A stretch of 64,000 nt of DNA, from positions 2,232,001 to 2,296,000 of the forward strand of contig NZ_CP028908.1 of NCBI RefSeq assembly GCF_024181725.1, written 5' to 3'. The notes beneath the pieces are model-generated. The model was not told where the DNA came from. It ran no database searches and saw nothing but the letters and a program-made list of their open reading frames with translations. Shown piece by piece: positions 17,715-27,777 of this stretch (positions within the stretch are counted from its first letter, which is position 1; each line of letters opens with the position of its first letter). The translations under genes and the position numbers were made by a program. This DNA is from Bradyrhizobium sp. WD16 (lineage in GTDB: Bacteria > Pseudomonadota > Alphaproteobacteria > Rhizobiales > Xanthobacteraceae).

Positions 17715-18461
17715 GTGAGTTCTGTGGTGCAGGTTCATCAACACCCCCGTTCGAGCAGACAAGAAGTGCCGTCCGCCTTCAGTTACAGACTGATGCAGAC
17801 AGATACTGAAAAGGAGCAGATCTACCACCTGAGATACCGCGCCTACCTGCACGAGGGCGCAATCACGCCACGGGCGGACCAGCGTCTCGCCGATCGCTTT
17901 GACGATCTGCCGAATTCCTGGATCTTTGGCATCTATCATGACGGCGTATTGGCGAGTTCGGTCAGGATCAGCGTCGCGACGGCGGCTATGCCCGACACGC
18001 CTGCGGTCGACGCCTTTCCGGATGTGTTGGAGCCGGTGCTCGCCGCTGGAAAGGTCATCGTCGATCCAAATCGATTTGTGGCTGATCCCTTGCGCGAGCG
18101 GAAGCTGTCGGAACTGCCGTACATCACGCTGCGACTCGCTTATGTGGCCTGCGAACATTTCGCTGCCGACGTCGGAACAGCGACGGTCCGGCTGGAGCAT
18201 CAGGCCTTCTACCGGCGTGTTTTTCTTCACCGAGAGCTTTGCCAGCCGCGTCCCTATCCGACTCTGACTAAGCCACTGTCCCTGATGGCCGTCGATTTCC
18301 ATCAAAACCGCGAGAAGGTGTTCGGGCGTTATCCGATTTTCCGCTCGACTCCGGCGGAGCGGCGGCAGCTCTTTACCCGCCGGGCGGGACGTCCCCATCC
18401 TTCGTTGATGGAGCTCGGCGAGCCCGATACCGGTGAGGCCACGATCGCGCCGCTCGGCTGA
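17715..18461 (+). CDS. FeeM-like N-acyl amino acid / autoinducer synthase (GNAT fold)
   Basis: 248 aa. The core SYRLMQTDTEKEQIYHLRYRAYLHEGAI, FDDLPNSWIFGIYHDGVLASSVRI and KVIVDPNRFVADP matches the FeeM/LuxI-like branch of acyltransferases that join acyl-ACP to an amino group. A late ATVRLEHQAFYRRVF segment would line the acyl pocket. Whether the product is an N-acyl amino acid or a homoserine lactone cannot be told; no luxR homologue is in the window. The start GTG 17715 has GGGGA 5 nt upstream; TTG 17685 is an alternative. It lies between a GGDEF-EAL gene and a carboxylate transporter, and carries an exact CtrA box upstream. Confidence 0.78.
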   Translation: MSSVVQVHQHPRSSRQEVPSAFSYRLMQTDTEKEQIYHLRYRAYLHEGAITPRADQRLADRFDDLPNSWIFGIYHDGVLASSVRISVATAAMPDTPAVDAFPDVLEPVLAAGKVIVDPNRFVADPLRERKLSELPYITLRLAYVACEHFAADVGTATVRLEHQAFYRRVFLHRELCQPRPYPTLTKPLSLMAVDFHQNREKVFGRYPIFRSTPAERRQLFTRRAGRPHPSLMELGEPDTGEATIAPLG

Positions 18462-18560
18462 TACGATCGCTGGCCGGCACATTATCATGGCATGCGCCTT
18501 GCTTTGAATTTCTGCTCGATATCTGGGATATTCCGGCAAAAGCGAGCAGGAGCAGACGAA

Positions 18561-19886
18561 ATGACGACTGGCGATATGGTTTTACCGGCGGCGGCCAAGG
18601 CCTCGACCCCGCTCTATAAATCGCTTTTCGTCCAGGTGCTGGCCGGCCTCGCGCTCGGGGTCATTCTCGGCGTCGCGGCGCCGGACTTTGCCGTCGGCTT
18701 GAAATTCTTCAGCGATGTCTTTCTCAAGCTGATCTCGATGATCGTGGCGCCGGTGGTGTTCTGCGTCGTCGTCCACGGAATCGCCGGCGCGGGCGACCTC
18801 ACCAAAGTGGGCCGGGTCGGCGTCAAGGCGCTGGTCTATTTCGAGGTGATGACGACCATTGCCTTGGCGCTCGGGATCGTGCTCGCGTTCGTCTTCGGTC
18901 CCGGTCATGGCATGAATGTCAATCCGGCAAGTCTCGACCCGAAGGCCCTCGGCAGCTACGCCGAATCGGCCCACCGGCTTCAGGGTAGCGGGCTGGGTGG
19001 CTTCATTCTCAATGTCATCCCCTCCACCGCCTTCGACGCTCTGGCACGCAACGACGTGCTCCAGGTGCTGTTCTTCGCGGTGATCTTCGGCGTCAGTCTG
19101 GCGCTGGTGGGGGACCGCGGTGCGCCGGTGACCGCGATGATCAGTGCTGTCTCGACCGTGCTCTTCAAGGCGATGGCGCTCGTCGTGCGGCTGGCGCCTC
19201 TCGGCGTGCTCGGCGCGGTCGCCTACACGGTCGGCCGCTACGGCGTCGGCTCGCTCAAGCAACTCGTCTCCCTGGTGCTGCTGTTCTATGGCGCCGTGAT
19301 CTTGTTCGTGCTGGTCGTGCTCGGGACGGTGATGCGGTTGGTCGGGTTCAGTCTGTTGAAGTTCCTGCGCTACCTCCGCGAGGAATTGACCATCGTGCTG
19401 GCTACCGCATCGTCGGACGCCGTGCTGCCGCAGGTCATGCGCAAGCTCGAGCGACTGGGCATCAAGGACTCGGTGGTCGGGCTCGTGGTGCCGACCGGCT
19501 ATTCCTTCAACCTCGACGCCTTTTCGATCTATCTGACGCTGGCTACCGTGTTCATCGCCCAGGCCACCAACACGCCGCTGTCGCTGACCGACCTCCTGGT
19601 GGTGCTCGGCATTTCTCTCGTCACCTCCAAAGGCGCCCATGGTGTGCCCGGCTCAGCCATCGTCATCCTGGCCGCGACGCTCAGCGCGGTGCCGGCCATT
19701 CCCGCCATCGGCCTCGTTCTGGTGCTGTCGGTTGACTGGTTCGTTGGCATGGCGCGGGCGGTCGGCAATCTGATCGGCAATTGCGTGGCGACGGTGGTGA
19801 TCGCCGCTTGGGAGCGCGACCTCGATCGCGACACCGCCCGCAAGGTGCTCGACGGCGAGCTCGAGGTTGATCTCAGCGAGGCCTGA
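18561..19886 (+). CDS. Dicarboxylate/amino acid:cation symporter (DctA/GltP family)
   Basis: 441 aa, DAACS family. It begins with LYKSLFVQVLAGLALGVILG and has KLISMIVAPVVFCVVVHGIA, the serine-rich hairpin ATASSDAVLPQVMRKLE, and the transport core VVPTGYSFNLDAFSIYLTLA with VTSKGAHGVPGSAIVILAATL. These are the family's ion- and substrate-binding loops. The substrate is probably a C4-dicarboxylate, given closest resemblance to DctA. The start at 18561 is preceded by AGGAG. It forms the end of the insertion between tolB and pal; a role in Tol-Pal is not suggested. Confidence 0.93.
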   Translation: MTTGDMVLPAAAKASTPLYKSLFVQVLAGLALGVILGVAAPDFAVGLKFFSDVFLKLISMIVAPVVFCVVVHGIAGAGDLTKVGRVGVKALVYFEVMTTIALALGIVLAFVFGPGHGMNVNPASLDPKALGSYAESAHRLQGSGLGGFILNVIPSTAFDALARNDVLQVLFFAVIFGVSLALVGDRGAPVTAMISAVSTVLFKAMALVVRLAPLGVLGAVAYTVGRYGVGSLKQLVSLVLLFYGAVILFVLVVLGTVMRLVGFSLLKFLRYLREELTIVLATASSDAVLPQVMRKLERLGIKDSVVGLVVPTGYSFNLDAFSIYLTLATVFIAQATNTPLSLTDLLVVLGISLVTSKGAHGVPGSAIVILAATLSAVPAIPAIGLVLVLSVDWFVGMARAVGNLIGNCVATVVIAAWERDLDRDTARKVLDGELEVDLSEA

Positions 19887-19977
19887 TCTGGCCGCTAAGT
19901 CCTTGGCCGAAAGTCGGAACTGAATCTTCCGGAGCATTCGCGGTCGGCCTTCACCATCGCGCCACATTTACGACGCA

Positions 19978-20068
19978 TTAACCATCGCGCCGGCTTTCAT
20001 GCGAATTCCGGCATTTGAACGAGTCCGGCAAGGTCTCATCAAGGTTGACGGAACGTTCGTTTAACCAT
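19978..20068 (+). promoter_or_regulatory. Two CtrA-like TTAACCAT motifs upstream of pal
   Basis: TTAACCAT occurs at 19978-19985 and 20061-20068, each followed by CGC (CATTAACCATCGCGCC and GTTTAACCATCGCCCT), 136 and 53 bp before the predicted pal start. They lie in the 234-bp region after the symporter gene, which contains nothing else I recognise. Confidence 0.5.
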
Positions 20069-20120
20069 CGCCCTGTAGACCCGTTCAAGTCGGAATAAAC
20101 GTGAGCGTGGAGGCTCCGGA

Positions 20121-20615
20121 ATGAGCAGTCGAGTGCGTATCCTCCAGGGGTTCAAGCTGGCCGCGGTGCTGGCTGTGGCGCTGTCGATGGGTGCTTGCGC
20201 CAACAAGAACGGTCTGGGCGCGGATGGCGCGATGGCGAACGCCGCGACCCCGGGCAGCCAGCAGGATTTCGTCGTCAACGTCGGTGACCGCGTGTTCTTC
20301 GAGAGCGACCAGACCGATCTGTCGCCGCAGGCGATGGCGACGCTCGACAAGCAGGCGCAGTGGCTGCAGAGCTACAGCCGCTATTCCTTCACCATTGAAG
20401 GCCACGCCGACGAGCGCGGGACCCGCGAATACAATATTGCGCTCGGCGCCCGTCGCGCCCAGTCGGTCAAGGCTTATCTCTCCTCGCGCGGCATCGATCC
20501 GGGTCGCATGCGCACGATCTCTTACGGTAAGGAGCGTCCAGTTGCGGTCTGCAACGACATCTCGTGCTGGTCGCAGAATCGACGCGCGGTCACGGTGCTG
20601 AACGCCAGCTCGTAA
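20121..20615 (+). CDS. pal: Peptidoglycan-associated lipoprotein Pal
   Basis: 164 aa lipoprotein. The lipobox LSMGAC puts the lipidated Cys at residue 26. The OmpA-like domain has VFFESDQTDLSPQAMATLDKQ, the peptidoglycan-binding region FTIEGHADERGTREYNIALG and RRAQSVKAYL. It anchors the outer membrane to the cell wall and binds TolB and TolA. GGAGG lies 11 nt before the ATG. The gene has its own apparent promoter region with two CtrA-like motifs and is followed by a strong terminator-like hairpin. Confidence 0.98.
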   Translation: MSSRVRILQGFKLAAVLAVALSMGACANKNGLGADGAMANAATPGSQQDFVVNVGDRVFFESDQTDLSPQAMATLDKQAQWLQSYSRYSFTIEGHADERGTREYNIALGARRAQSVKAYLSSRGIDPGRMRTISYGKERPVAVCNDISCWSQNRRAVTVLNASS

Positions 20616-20654
20616 GCCTCCACCGGCCGCCGCCTCGGGCGGAAGCGTCTTCAG

Positions 20655-20685
20655 CCGGCGCCCGGGAGGGCGCCGGTATTGTTTT
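20655..20685 (+). terminator. Rho-independent terminator after pal
   Basis: Perfect 9-bp stem CCGGCGCCC / GGGCGCCGG with loop GGGA, followed by TATTGTTTT. It separates pal from cpoB, so cpoB probably has its own promoter. Confidence 0.8.
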
Positions 20686-20816
20686 GCGCGGCACTTTGTC
20701 AAAGCCACATTTTCGGCGTACTGCATCCCTCATTAAGCGGCCGCCACGCGCTACGCGGCGCAGTCGATGCGACGTCTAGCTTGCAGCTCGCGATCTCGAA
20801 TTCCGGACCTGAGGCC

Positions 20817-21761
20817 ATGTCATCCAGACTTCATCTTTCGGCCTGCGCGGCGCTGGCGCTCGCGGCGGTCGCCGTGTTGCCCGTACGGGCCTTCGCGCAG
20901 ATGGACGATGCGGACGATCCGCAGCGGATCGAGCGGCTCGAAAGCCAGATCCGGCAGCTCACGGGACAGAACGAGGAGCTTCAGCACCGCAATCGTGTGC
21001 TCGAGGATCAGATCAGGCAGTTCCAGGCCGGACAGCCGGCTGCCGGCGCGGGGCGCGCCGCAGCGCCGGGCCCGGTCGCGACCAATCCGCCATCCGAGCC
21101 GGCCTATCAGCAACCGGGCCCGGCCCCGGTCTATCAGCAGCAGTCTTCCGCGCAGGCGGCGGCGCCGGTCGTGGCCGATCAGCCGGCTGCCGCCGGGCGC
21201 CGTCGCGGCGATGCCTTTGATCCGGCGCTCAATCCCAATGCGCCGGGAGCACCGCGCGCGCTGGGCGGCGGGCCGGCAGTGGGCGCTCCCGGTGGGCGGG
21301 GAGCCGGAGAGCCACTCGATCTCGCCAACACTGCCGCGCCCTCATCCGGCGGCGGCTTGACGACCCTGCCGCCCGCCGCGACGCCGCGCGACGAGTTCGA
21401 CCTCGGTATCGGCTATGTTCAGCGCAAGGATTACGCTCTGGCCGAGGAAACGATGCGTAATTTCATGCAGAAATACCCTTCGGATCATCTGGTGGCCGAT
21501 GCGCAATACTGGCTCGGCGAGAGTCTCTTTCAGCGCCAGCGCTACCGTGATGCGGCAGAGGCATTCCTTGGCGTCACCACCAAATTCGAGACGTCCGTCA
21601 AGGCGCCTGACGCGCTGTTGCGGCTCGGTCAGTCGCTCGCGGCCCTCAAGGAGAAGGAAGCCGCCTGTGCCGCGCTTGGCGAGGTCGCGCGCAAATATCC
21701 CAAGGCCTCGGCCGGCGTGCGCCAGGGCGTCGATCGCGAACAGAAGCGGATCAAGTGCTGA
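20817..21761 (+). CDS. cpoB: Cell division coordinator CpoB (YbgF)
   Basis: 314 aa. A Sec signal peptide (about residues 1-29, cut after RAFAQ or nearby) precedes a coiled coil (RIERLESQIRQLTGQNEELQ), a long Ala/Pro/Gly-rich linker, and C-terminal TPR repeats (FDLGIGYVQRKDYALAEETM; DAQYWLGESLFQRQRYRDAA; PDALLRLGQSLAALKEKEAA). It is the periplasmic partner of TolA and PBP1B that couples wall synthesis to outer-membrane constriction. The ATG at 20817 removes an upstream in-frame stretch overlapping the pal terminator. Confidence 0.93.
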   Translation: MSSRLHLSACAALALAAVAVLPVRAFAQMDDADDPQRIERLESQIRQLTGQNEELQHRNRVLEDQIRQFQAGQPAAGAGRAAAPGPVATNPPSEPAYQQPGPAPVYQQQSSAQAAAPVVADQPAAAGRRRGDAFDPALNPNAPGAPRALGGGPAVGAPGGRGAGEPLDLANTAAPSSGGGLTTLPPAATPRDEFDLGIGYVQRKDYALAEETMRNFMQKYPSDHLVADAQYWLGESLFQRQRYRDAAEAFLGVTTKFETSVKAPDALLRLGQSLAALKEKEAACAALGEVARKYPKASAGVRQGVDREQKRIKC

Positions 21762-21944
21762 GCGTTCGGTTGCCGAGCATCGGCGACTGGTGAGCCTGAA
21801 CGCATCCGGAAGTCCTTGAACCTCCTGTCGCGTCGCGATTTGCACCTCGGCACCGAGCATCAGCTTGGCGGTAGGCAGTTCGAATCGGCGGCGTTACTGT
21901 CGCCGCGCCGGTCAGACGGCGTGCCGTGACGATGGGGCGATCGG

Positions 21945-23021
21945 ATGAGGAGGCAGTCAGGGGAGGGACAGTCCCGAGCCGGGGACGAGGACGCGCCGGT
22001 CTCGCCGGCCGAGGCGGACCTCCTGTTCGGCGGCTTTCGCGATTTGCCCGCACTGGTTCTGGCCGTCTCCGGCGGCCCTGATTCGGTCGCCCTGCTCTGG
22101 CTCGCGGCGCGTTGGCGCGCGGCGCGCGAGCGCGGGCCCCGCCTGATCGCAGTGACGGTCGATCATGGTCTGCGGCCGGAGGCAGTTGCCGAGGCTCGCG
22201 CCGTCAGACGACTGGCCAAGTCGCTCGGGGTCGAACACCACGTCCTGCGCTGGCGCGGCGCCAAGCCCGCGCAAGGCATCCCGGCAGCAGCGCGCTCGGC
22301 CCGTTATGCGCTGCTTGCGCGGCTGGCGCGCCAGTTCGGCAGTGTCCATGTCGTTACCGCCCATACCCGCGACGATCAGGCCGAGACCGTCCTGATGCGT
22401 CTGCTGCGGGGCAGCGGCATCGCCGGACTCTCGGCGATGGCGCCACATAGCATCCGTGACGGCTTCGTGCTGGCGCGACCATTCCTCGATGTGCCGAAAT
22501 CACGTCTGCTGGCGACGCTCGACGTCGCCGGCATCGGCTACGCCGTCGACCCGACGAATTTTGATCTGACATTCACCCGGGCGCGGCTGCGCGCGCTATT
22601 GCCGGTCCTCGCCCGTGAGGGCGGAGACGCGCGCAATCTGGCGCGGCTTGCCGGCCGGCTGTCGCGAGCTCATCTGGCGCTGGAGCAGGTGACCGATGCG
22701 GCCGAGCGGGCCTGCGTGGCGGTCGACGATGCGGCGCGCCGCTCGTTCATCGATGTTGCCACCTTCTTTGCCGCGCCCGGCGAGATCCGGTTACGGCTGT
22801 TGATCCGGGCCATCAATCGGGCCGGCGATGAGGGACCCGCCGAACTGGCCAAGGCCGAACAGCTGCTGGCAGCCCTGGAGCAGGCCTGGGCTCGGCCGCC
22901 TGCCCGGGTCAAGCAGACCCTGGCGGGAGCCGTCGTCAGTCTGGGGACAAAAGGTGTCTCGGTGGCGCCGGCACCGCCGCGACGCGCGCCGCGGTCGGCG
23001 GTACCAGAGAACGAACTTTAA
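21945..23021 (+). CDS. tilS: tRNA(Ile)-lysidine synthetase TilS
   Basis: 358 aa. The ATP-PPase P-loop SGGPDS lies at residues 42-47, with VTVDHGLRPEA and THHVLRWRG-like segments following and AHTRDDQAETVLMRLLRGSG as the substrate/ATP motif. TilS converts cytidine 34 of tRNA-Ile(CAU) to lysidine and is essential for AUA decoding. The tail after residue 300 is short compared with E. coli TilS, as is common in Alphaproteobacteria. It stands between cpoB and ftsH, the usual order in this group. Confidence 0.95.
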   Translation: MRRQSGEGQSRAGDEDAPVSPAEADLLFGGFRDLPALVLAVSGGPDSVALLWLAARWRAARERGPRLIAVTVDHGLRPEAVAEARAVRRLAKSLGVEHHVLRWRGAKPAQGIPAAARSARYALLARLARQFGSVHVVTAHTRDDQAETVLMRLLRGSGIAGLSAMAPHSIRDGFVLARPFLDVPKSRLLATLDVAGIGYAVDPTNFDLTFTRARLRALLPVLAREGGDARNLARLAGRLSRAHLALEQVTDAAERACVAVDDAARRSFIDVATFFAAPGEIRLRLLIRAINRAGDEGPAELAKAEQLLAALEQAWARPPARVKQTLAGAVVSLGTKGVSVAPAPPRRAPRSAVPENEL

Positions 23022-23445
23022 CCAAGCGACCGACGGGTGGGGGCAAGGCCCCGATTTGTCGCGGAGCAGCGGCAAAATGCGCTAAATAGTCTCAAGGGGT
23101 TCCCTTGGCAGTGGCCGAGGGGACACCTAGATTGTAGGGCTGTAGCCGTCGCCGTGTCCGAGCCGAAAGCTCGTGTTCAAATCGGTGATCCGCCGAAGGG
23201 AGGATACGATTTGGCCGGAAGCTTGGTTCAGAGGCTTGGTTCAAATTTAGCCTTGGTTGGAAAGCATACTTCTCTCCAGCTCACTTGGCTCACTTGGCCC
23301 GAAATCGGCCGGCAGCACGAGTGCGTATGACGACCGGTCCCGACCATCTGCCATTTCGACGCCCCTCGGGGGGTTCAGGCGGCAATGGAGAGGCTGGGGT
23401 GATGAGAAAATCGGCCGTGCTGATGCCGGCCACGAAGGAATCCGA
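23022..23445 (+). other. 424-bp leader between tilS and ftsH
   Basis: No open frame with family similarity, no tRNA fold and no strong hairpin. A TTAACCAA stretch at the tilS stop is one base from the CtrA-like motif. Short direct repeats (GCTTGGTTCA twice around 23221-23243; CTCACTTGG twice around 23280-23300) are present. It probably holds the ftsH promoter and a long 5' leader; I cannot place a promoter with confidence. Confidence 0.4.
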
Positions 23446-25368
<1,923 letters not shown>

Positions 25369-25401
25369 TGCCTCTCGTTGCTCTCTCGAAGTGAACTCTC
25401 G

Positions 25402-25433
25402 AACCGCCGGATGCGCCCGCATCCGGCGGTTTT
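25402..25433 (+). terminator. Rho-independent terminator after ftsH
   Basis: AACCGCCGGATGC / GCATCCGGCGGTT form a 13-bp perfect stem with loop GCCC, and the T-run TTTT follows. It also shields ftsH from the convergent GntR gene, which ends 26 bp further on. Confidence 0.9.
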
Positions 25434-25458
25434 CATTGGTGCAGCCTTGATCGCCCGA

Positions 25459-26145
25459 TCAGGCGCGGTCGTTGGCTGGCGGCCGTGCGAGGCCATGCTC
25501 GATCGAGGCCGCGGTTCGGGTGATGTGTTTGGTCATCAGCTGTGCTGCCCGCTCGGCGTCGCGCGCCAGGGCTGCTTCCATCAGCTCCCGATGTTCCGGG
25601 CCAATGTCGCGGTCGCCCTTGTCCGCCGCCAGCGCGAGGTCGAGGTAGCGTTCGTTGTGGACGAACAGCATCTGGCGCAGCTTCATCAGCCACGGGCTGC
25701 CGCAGGCAGAGGCAAGGATGCGATGAAACTCGGTATGGGCGGCGCTCCAGCCCTGATCGAAGCCGCCCGTCTCGCTCATCATCGGTGTGCCGGCAAGCCG
25801 GTGATGGCTCGCCAGCACCGCTGCCTCCCAGGCGACGTCGCCATTGGCGATGGAGCGGCGCAGACAAGAGATTTCCAGATCGATCCGTACCGCACAGAGG
25901 TCGCGCAGGTCGGCGACCGAGACCGGAGCGACTCGGAAGCCGCGTTGCGGCTCGGCGGTGACGAGGCCCTCCGAGGTAAGGCGGGACAGCGCCTCCCGCA
26001 CGGCGCCGATACTGACGTTCAGGTTGGCGCCGATCTCGCTGATCTTGAGGCGCTGCTCGGGGCGGTGCTGGCCACTGAGCACTTCGGCGCGTAGCCGCTC
26101 ATAGACGGACTGGGTGGTGCTGGAGGGTATTGGACGGCCTGACAT
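25459..26145 (-). CDS. GntR/FadR-family (FCD) transcriptional regulator
   Basis: 228 aa. An N-terminal winged helix (VYERLRAEVLSGQHRPEQRL; EIGANLNVSIGAVREALSRL; SEGLVTAEPQRGFRVAP) is followed by an all-helical FCD domain with Asp/His metal or ligand residues (AAHTEFHRILASACGS; EHRELMEAALARD). FCD regulators usually sense small carboxylates. It is divergent from an ABC substrate-binding protein gene across 155 bp that carry nested inverted repeats, so it most likely controls that gene and itself. Confidence 0.92.
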   Translation of the reverse strand: MSGRPIPSSTTQSVYERLRAEVLSGQHRPEQRLKISEIGANLNVSIGAVREALSRLTSEGLVTAEPQRGFRVAPVSVADLRDLCAVRIDLEISCLRRSIANGDVAWEAAVLASHHRLAGTPMMSETGGFDQGWSAAHTEFHRILASACGSPWLMKLRQMLFVHNERYLDLALAADKGDRDIGPEHRELMEAALARDAERAAQLMTKHITRTAASIEHGLARPPANDRA

Positions 26146-26173
26146 GATGGTGAGCCTAGGTCGGGCACGGACG

Positions 26174-26206
26174 AAAATCTACTTCATAGAAAAAATAGAT
26201 TTTTTC
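26174..26206. promoter_or_regulatory. Nested inverted repeats, likely GntR operator
   Basis: Two perfect inverted repeats overlap. AAAATCTA (26174-26181) pairs with TAGATTTT (26196-26203). GAAAAAA (26189-26195) pairs with TTTTTTC (26200-26206) around TAGA. The AT-rich block lies in the middle of the divergent gntR / substrate-binding protein intergenic region. Confidence 0.65.
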
Positions 26207-26300
26207 GTTGCGTCGCCTCGGCCGGCCCCTATGATCGGCGCCGGACCGGCAGCGACAACGAGAACGACAGGCCGGCGATTGCTCTGAGGAGGAAAGCCCC

Positions 26301-27500
26301 ATGAGATCCCGCATCGCCGCCGCAGCCTTTGCGCTCATGGCCGCCGTCGTTGAGCCGGCCGCGGCGCAGAACCAGCCCGGCGTGACATCTGCCGAAATCC
26401 GCATCGGTCAGACTATGCCCTACAGCGGTCCGGTCTCCGCTTTCGGCATTCTGGGAAAGGGCGAGGTCGCATATTTCAAGATGGTCAACGACCGCGGCGG
26501 CATCAACGGCCGCAAGGTCAATCTGATTTCGCTGGATGATGGCTACGTGCCGCCCAAGACGGTGGAGCAGACTCGCCGTCTGGTCGAAAGCGACGAGGTC
26601 TCTTTCATCTTCTCCTCAATGGGCACAGCCCACAACACCGCGATCTCCAAATATCTCCAGAGCAAGAAGGTGCCGCAGCTCTTCGTCGCCTCCGGGGCAT
26701 CGAAGTTCGGTGATCCCGCCCAGTTTCCGTTGGCGATCATGGGAGTGATGGCCCCCTTCCGCAACGAGGCGCGGATGTATGCCCGCTACGCCCTGGAGCA
26801 GAAGCCTGACGCGACGTTCGCGGTGCTTGCCCAAAATGACGACTTCGGCCGAGACTACCTCGCCGGCCTCAAGGATGTGCTCGGCGAACGATTCGATCAT
26901 GCCGTCACCGTTGCTACCTATGAAGCGACCGACCCGACAATCGATTCCCAGATCGTCAGGCTGAAAGCCTCCGGCGCCAATGTCCTGGTGATCGCGGCGA
27001 CGCCGAAATTCGCCGCACAGGCCATCCGCAAGACCTCCGAGATCAGCTGGACGCCGATGAGATTCCTGACCAATGTTTCGGTCTGGATCTCATCGGTGAT
27101 GGAGCCCGCCGGCCTCGATGCCGGTGTGGGCATCATTTCGACCGCCTATGTCAAGGATCCGCTCGATCCGGCCTGGAAGGACGATCCGGGCGTCAAAGGC
27201 TGGCGCGACTACATGGCGAAATACGTGCCCGACGGCGATATCCGCGACTCCAATTTCGTCAATGGCTACAACAATGGCATGGTCCTCGAGCACGTCCTCA
27301 AGGCCGCCGGCGACGATCTCAGCCGCGACAACATCATGGAGCAGGCGTTGTCGATCAAGGATCTCGAATTGCCGATGCTGCTGCCCGGCATCAAGGTGAA
27401 TACTGGCCCAGGCGATCACTTGCCCGTCGAGCAGGTCCAATTCATGCGCTTCACCGGCAAGCAGTGGGAACGTTTCGGCGACGTGCGCTCGACCAAATAG
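26301..27500 (+). CDS. ABC transporter substrate-binding protein, branched-chain amino acid type
   Basis: 399 aa. A signal peptide MRSRIAAAAFALMAAVVEPAAAQ (about 23 residues) is followed by a LivJ-like type I periplasmic fold: IRIGQTMPYSGPVSAFG, KMVNDRGGINGRKVNLISLD, FIFSSMGTAHNTA, ASGASKFGDP and VLAQNDDFGRDYLAGL. This subgroup often binds aromatic or other carboxylates rather than leucine. No permease or ATPase gene is nearby, so it is an orphan. GAGGAGGAAAG precedes the ATG. Probably controlled by the divergent GntR protein. Confidence 0.92.
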   Translation: MRSRIAAAAFALMAAVVEPAAAQNQPGVTSAEIRIGQTMPYSGPVSAFGILGKGEVAYFKMVNDRGGINGRKVNLISLDDGYVPPKTVEQTRRLVESDEVSFIFSSMGTAHNTAISKYLQSKKVPQLFVASGASKFGDPAQFPLAIMGVMAPFRNEARMYARYALEQKPDATFAVLAQNDDFGRDYLAGLKDVLGERFDHAVTVATYEATDPTIDSQIVRLKASGANVLVIAATPKFAAQAIRKTSEISWTPMRFLTNVSVWISSVMEPAGLDAGVGIISTAYVKDPLDPAWKDDPGVKGWRDYMAKYVPDGDIRDSNFVNGYNNGMVLEHVLKAAGDDLSRDNIMEQALSIKDLELPMLLPGIKVNTGPGDHLPVEQVQFMRFTGKQWERFGDVRSTK

Positions 27501-27660
27501 CGTGGCAAGGCCGAGGTTCGACTGGCCCTGCACGGCGAATTCGACGTGTCGAAGCAGGCGTGCCTTGCCGGCCGTTCACGGCTATCCGGGCGCGGCGTGA
27601 AGCCGCCGAGAGCCTGCTCGACGAGCGCTGCGAACGCGAGTGGCGTCCGGTCCTCGTAAT

Positions 27661-27777
27661 GGGGGGAGGCGTTCGATCCGTGCGATCGCTTGCTCGCACA
27701 ATTCACGCGCGGAGATGTTCCGGCTGCGGCAGCGCTGCCGCCTGTTCCGGCGCGGTCGCATAGGTCAGCTCGCTCAT
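27661..27777 (-). pseudogene. Amidase N-terminal remnant, frameshifted
   Basis: Reading down from ATG 27777 gives MSELTYATAPEQAAAL, then PQPEHLRA and a stop. In the neighbouring frame the sequence continues as NISARELCEQAIARIERL. Together these match the start of amidase-signature enzymes (MSELT-AT--E-AAAL...ISARELCEQAIARIERLD), so one frame change has broken the gene and everything after about residue 45 is gone. The start still has a GGGAGGA Shine-Dalgarno, and its ATGA overlaps the stop of the upstream oxidoreductase gene, as in a living operon. The rest of 27501-27660 shows no gene I recognise. Confidence 0.72.

Noticed and set aside
23150-23210. tRNA-like TTCAAATC stretch
   Set aside because: No acceptor or anticodon stem could be drawn around it.
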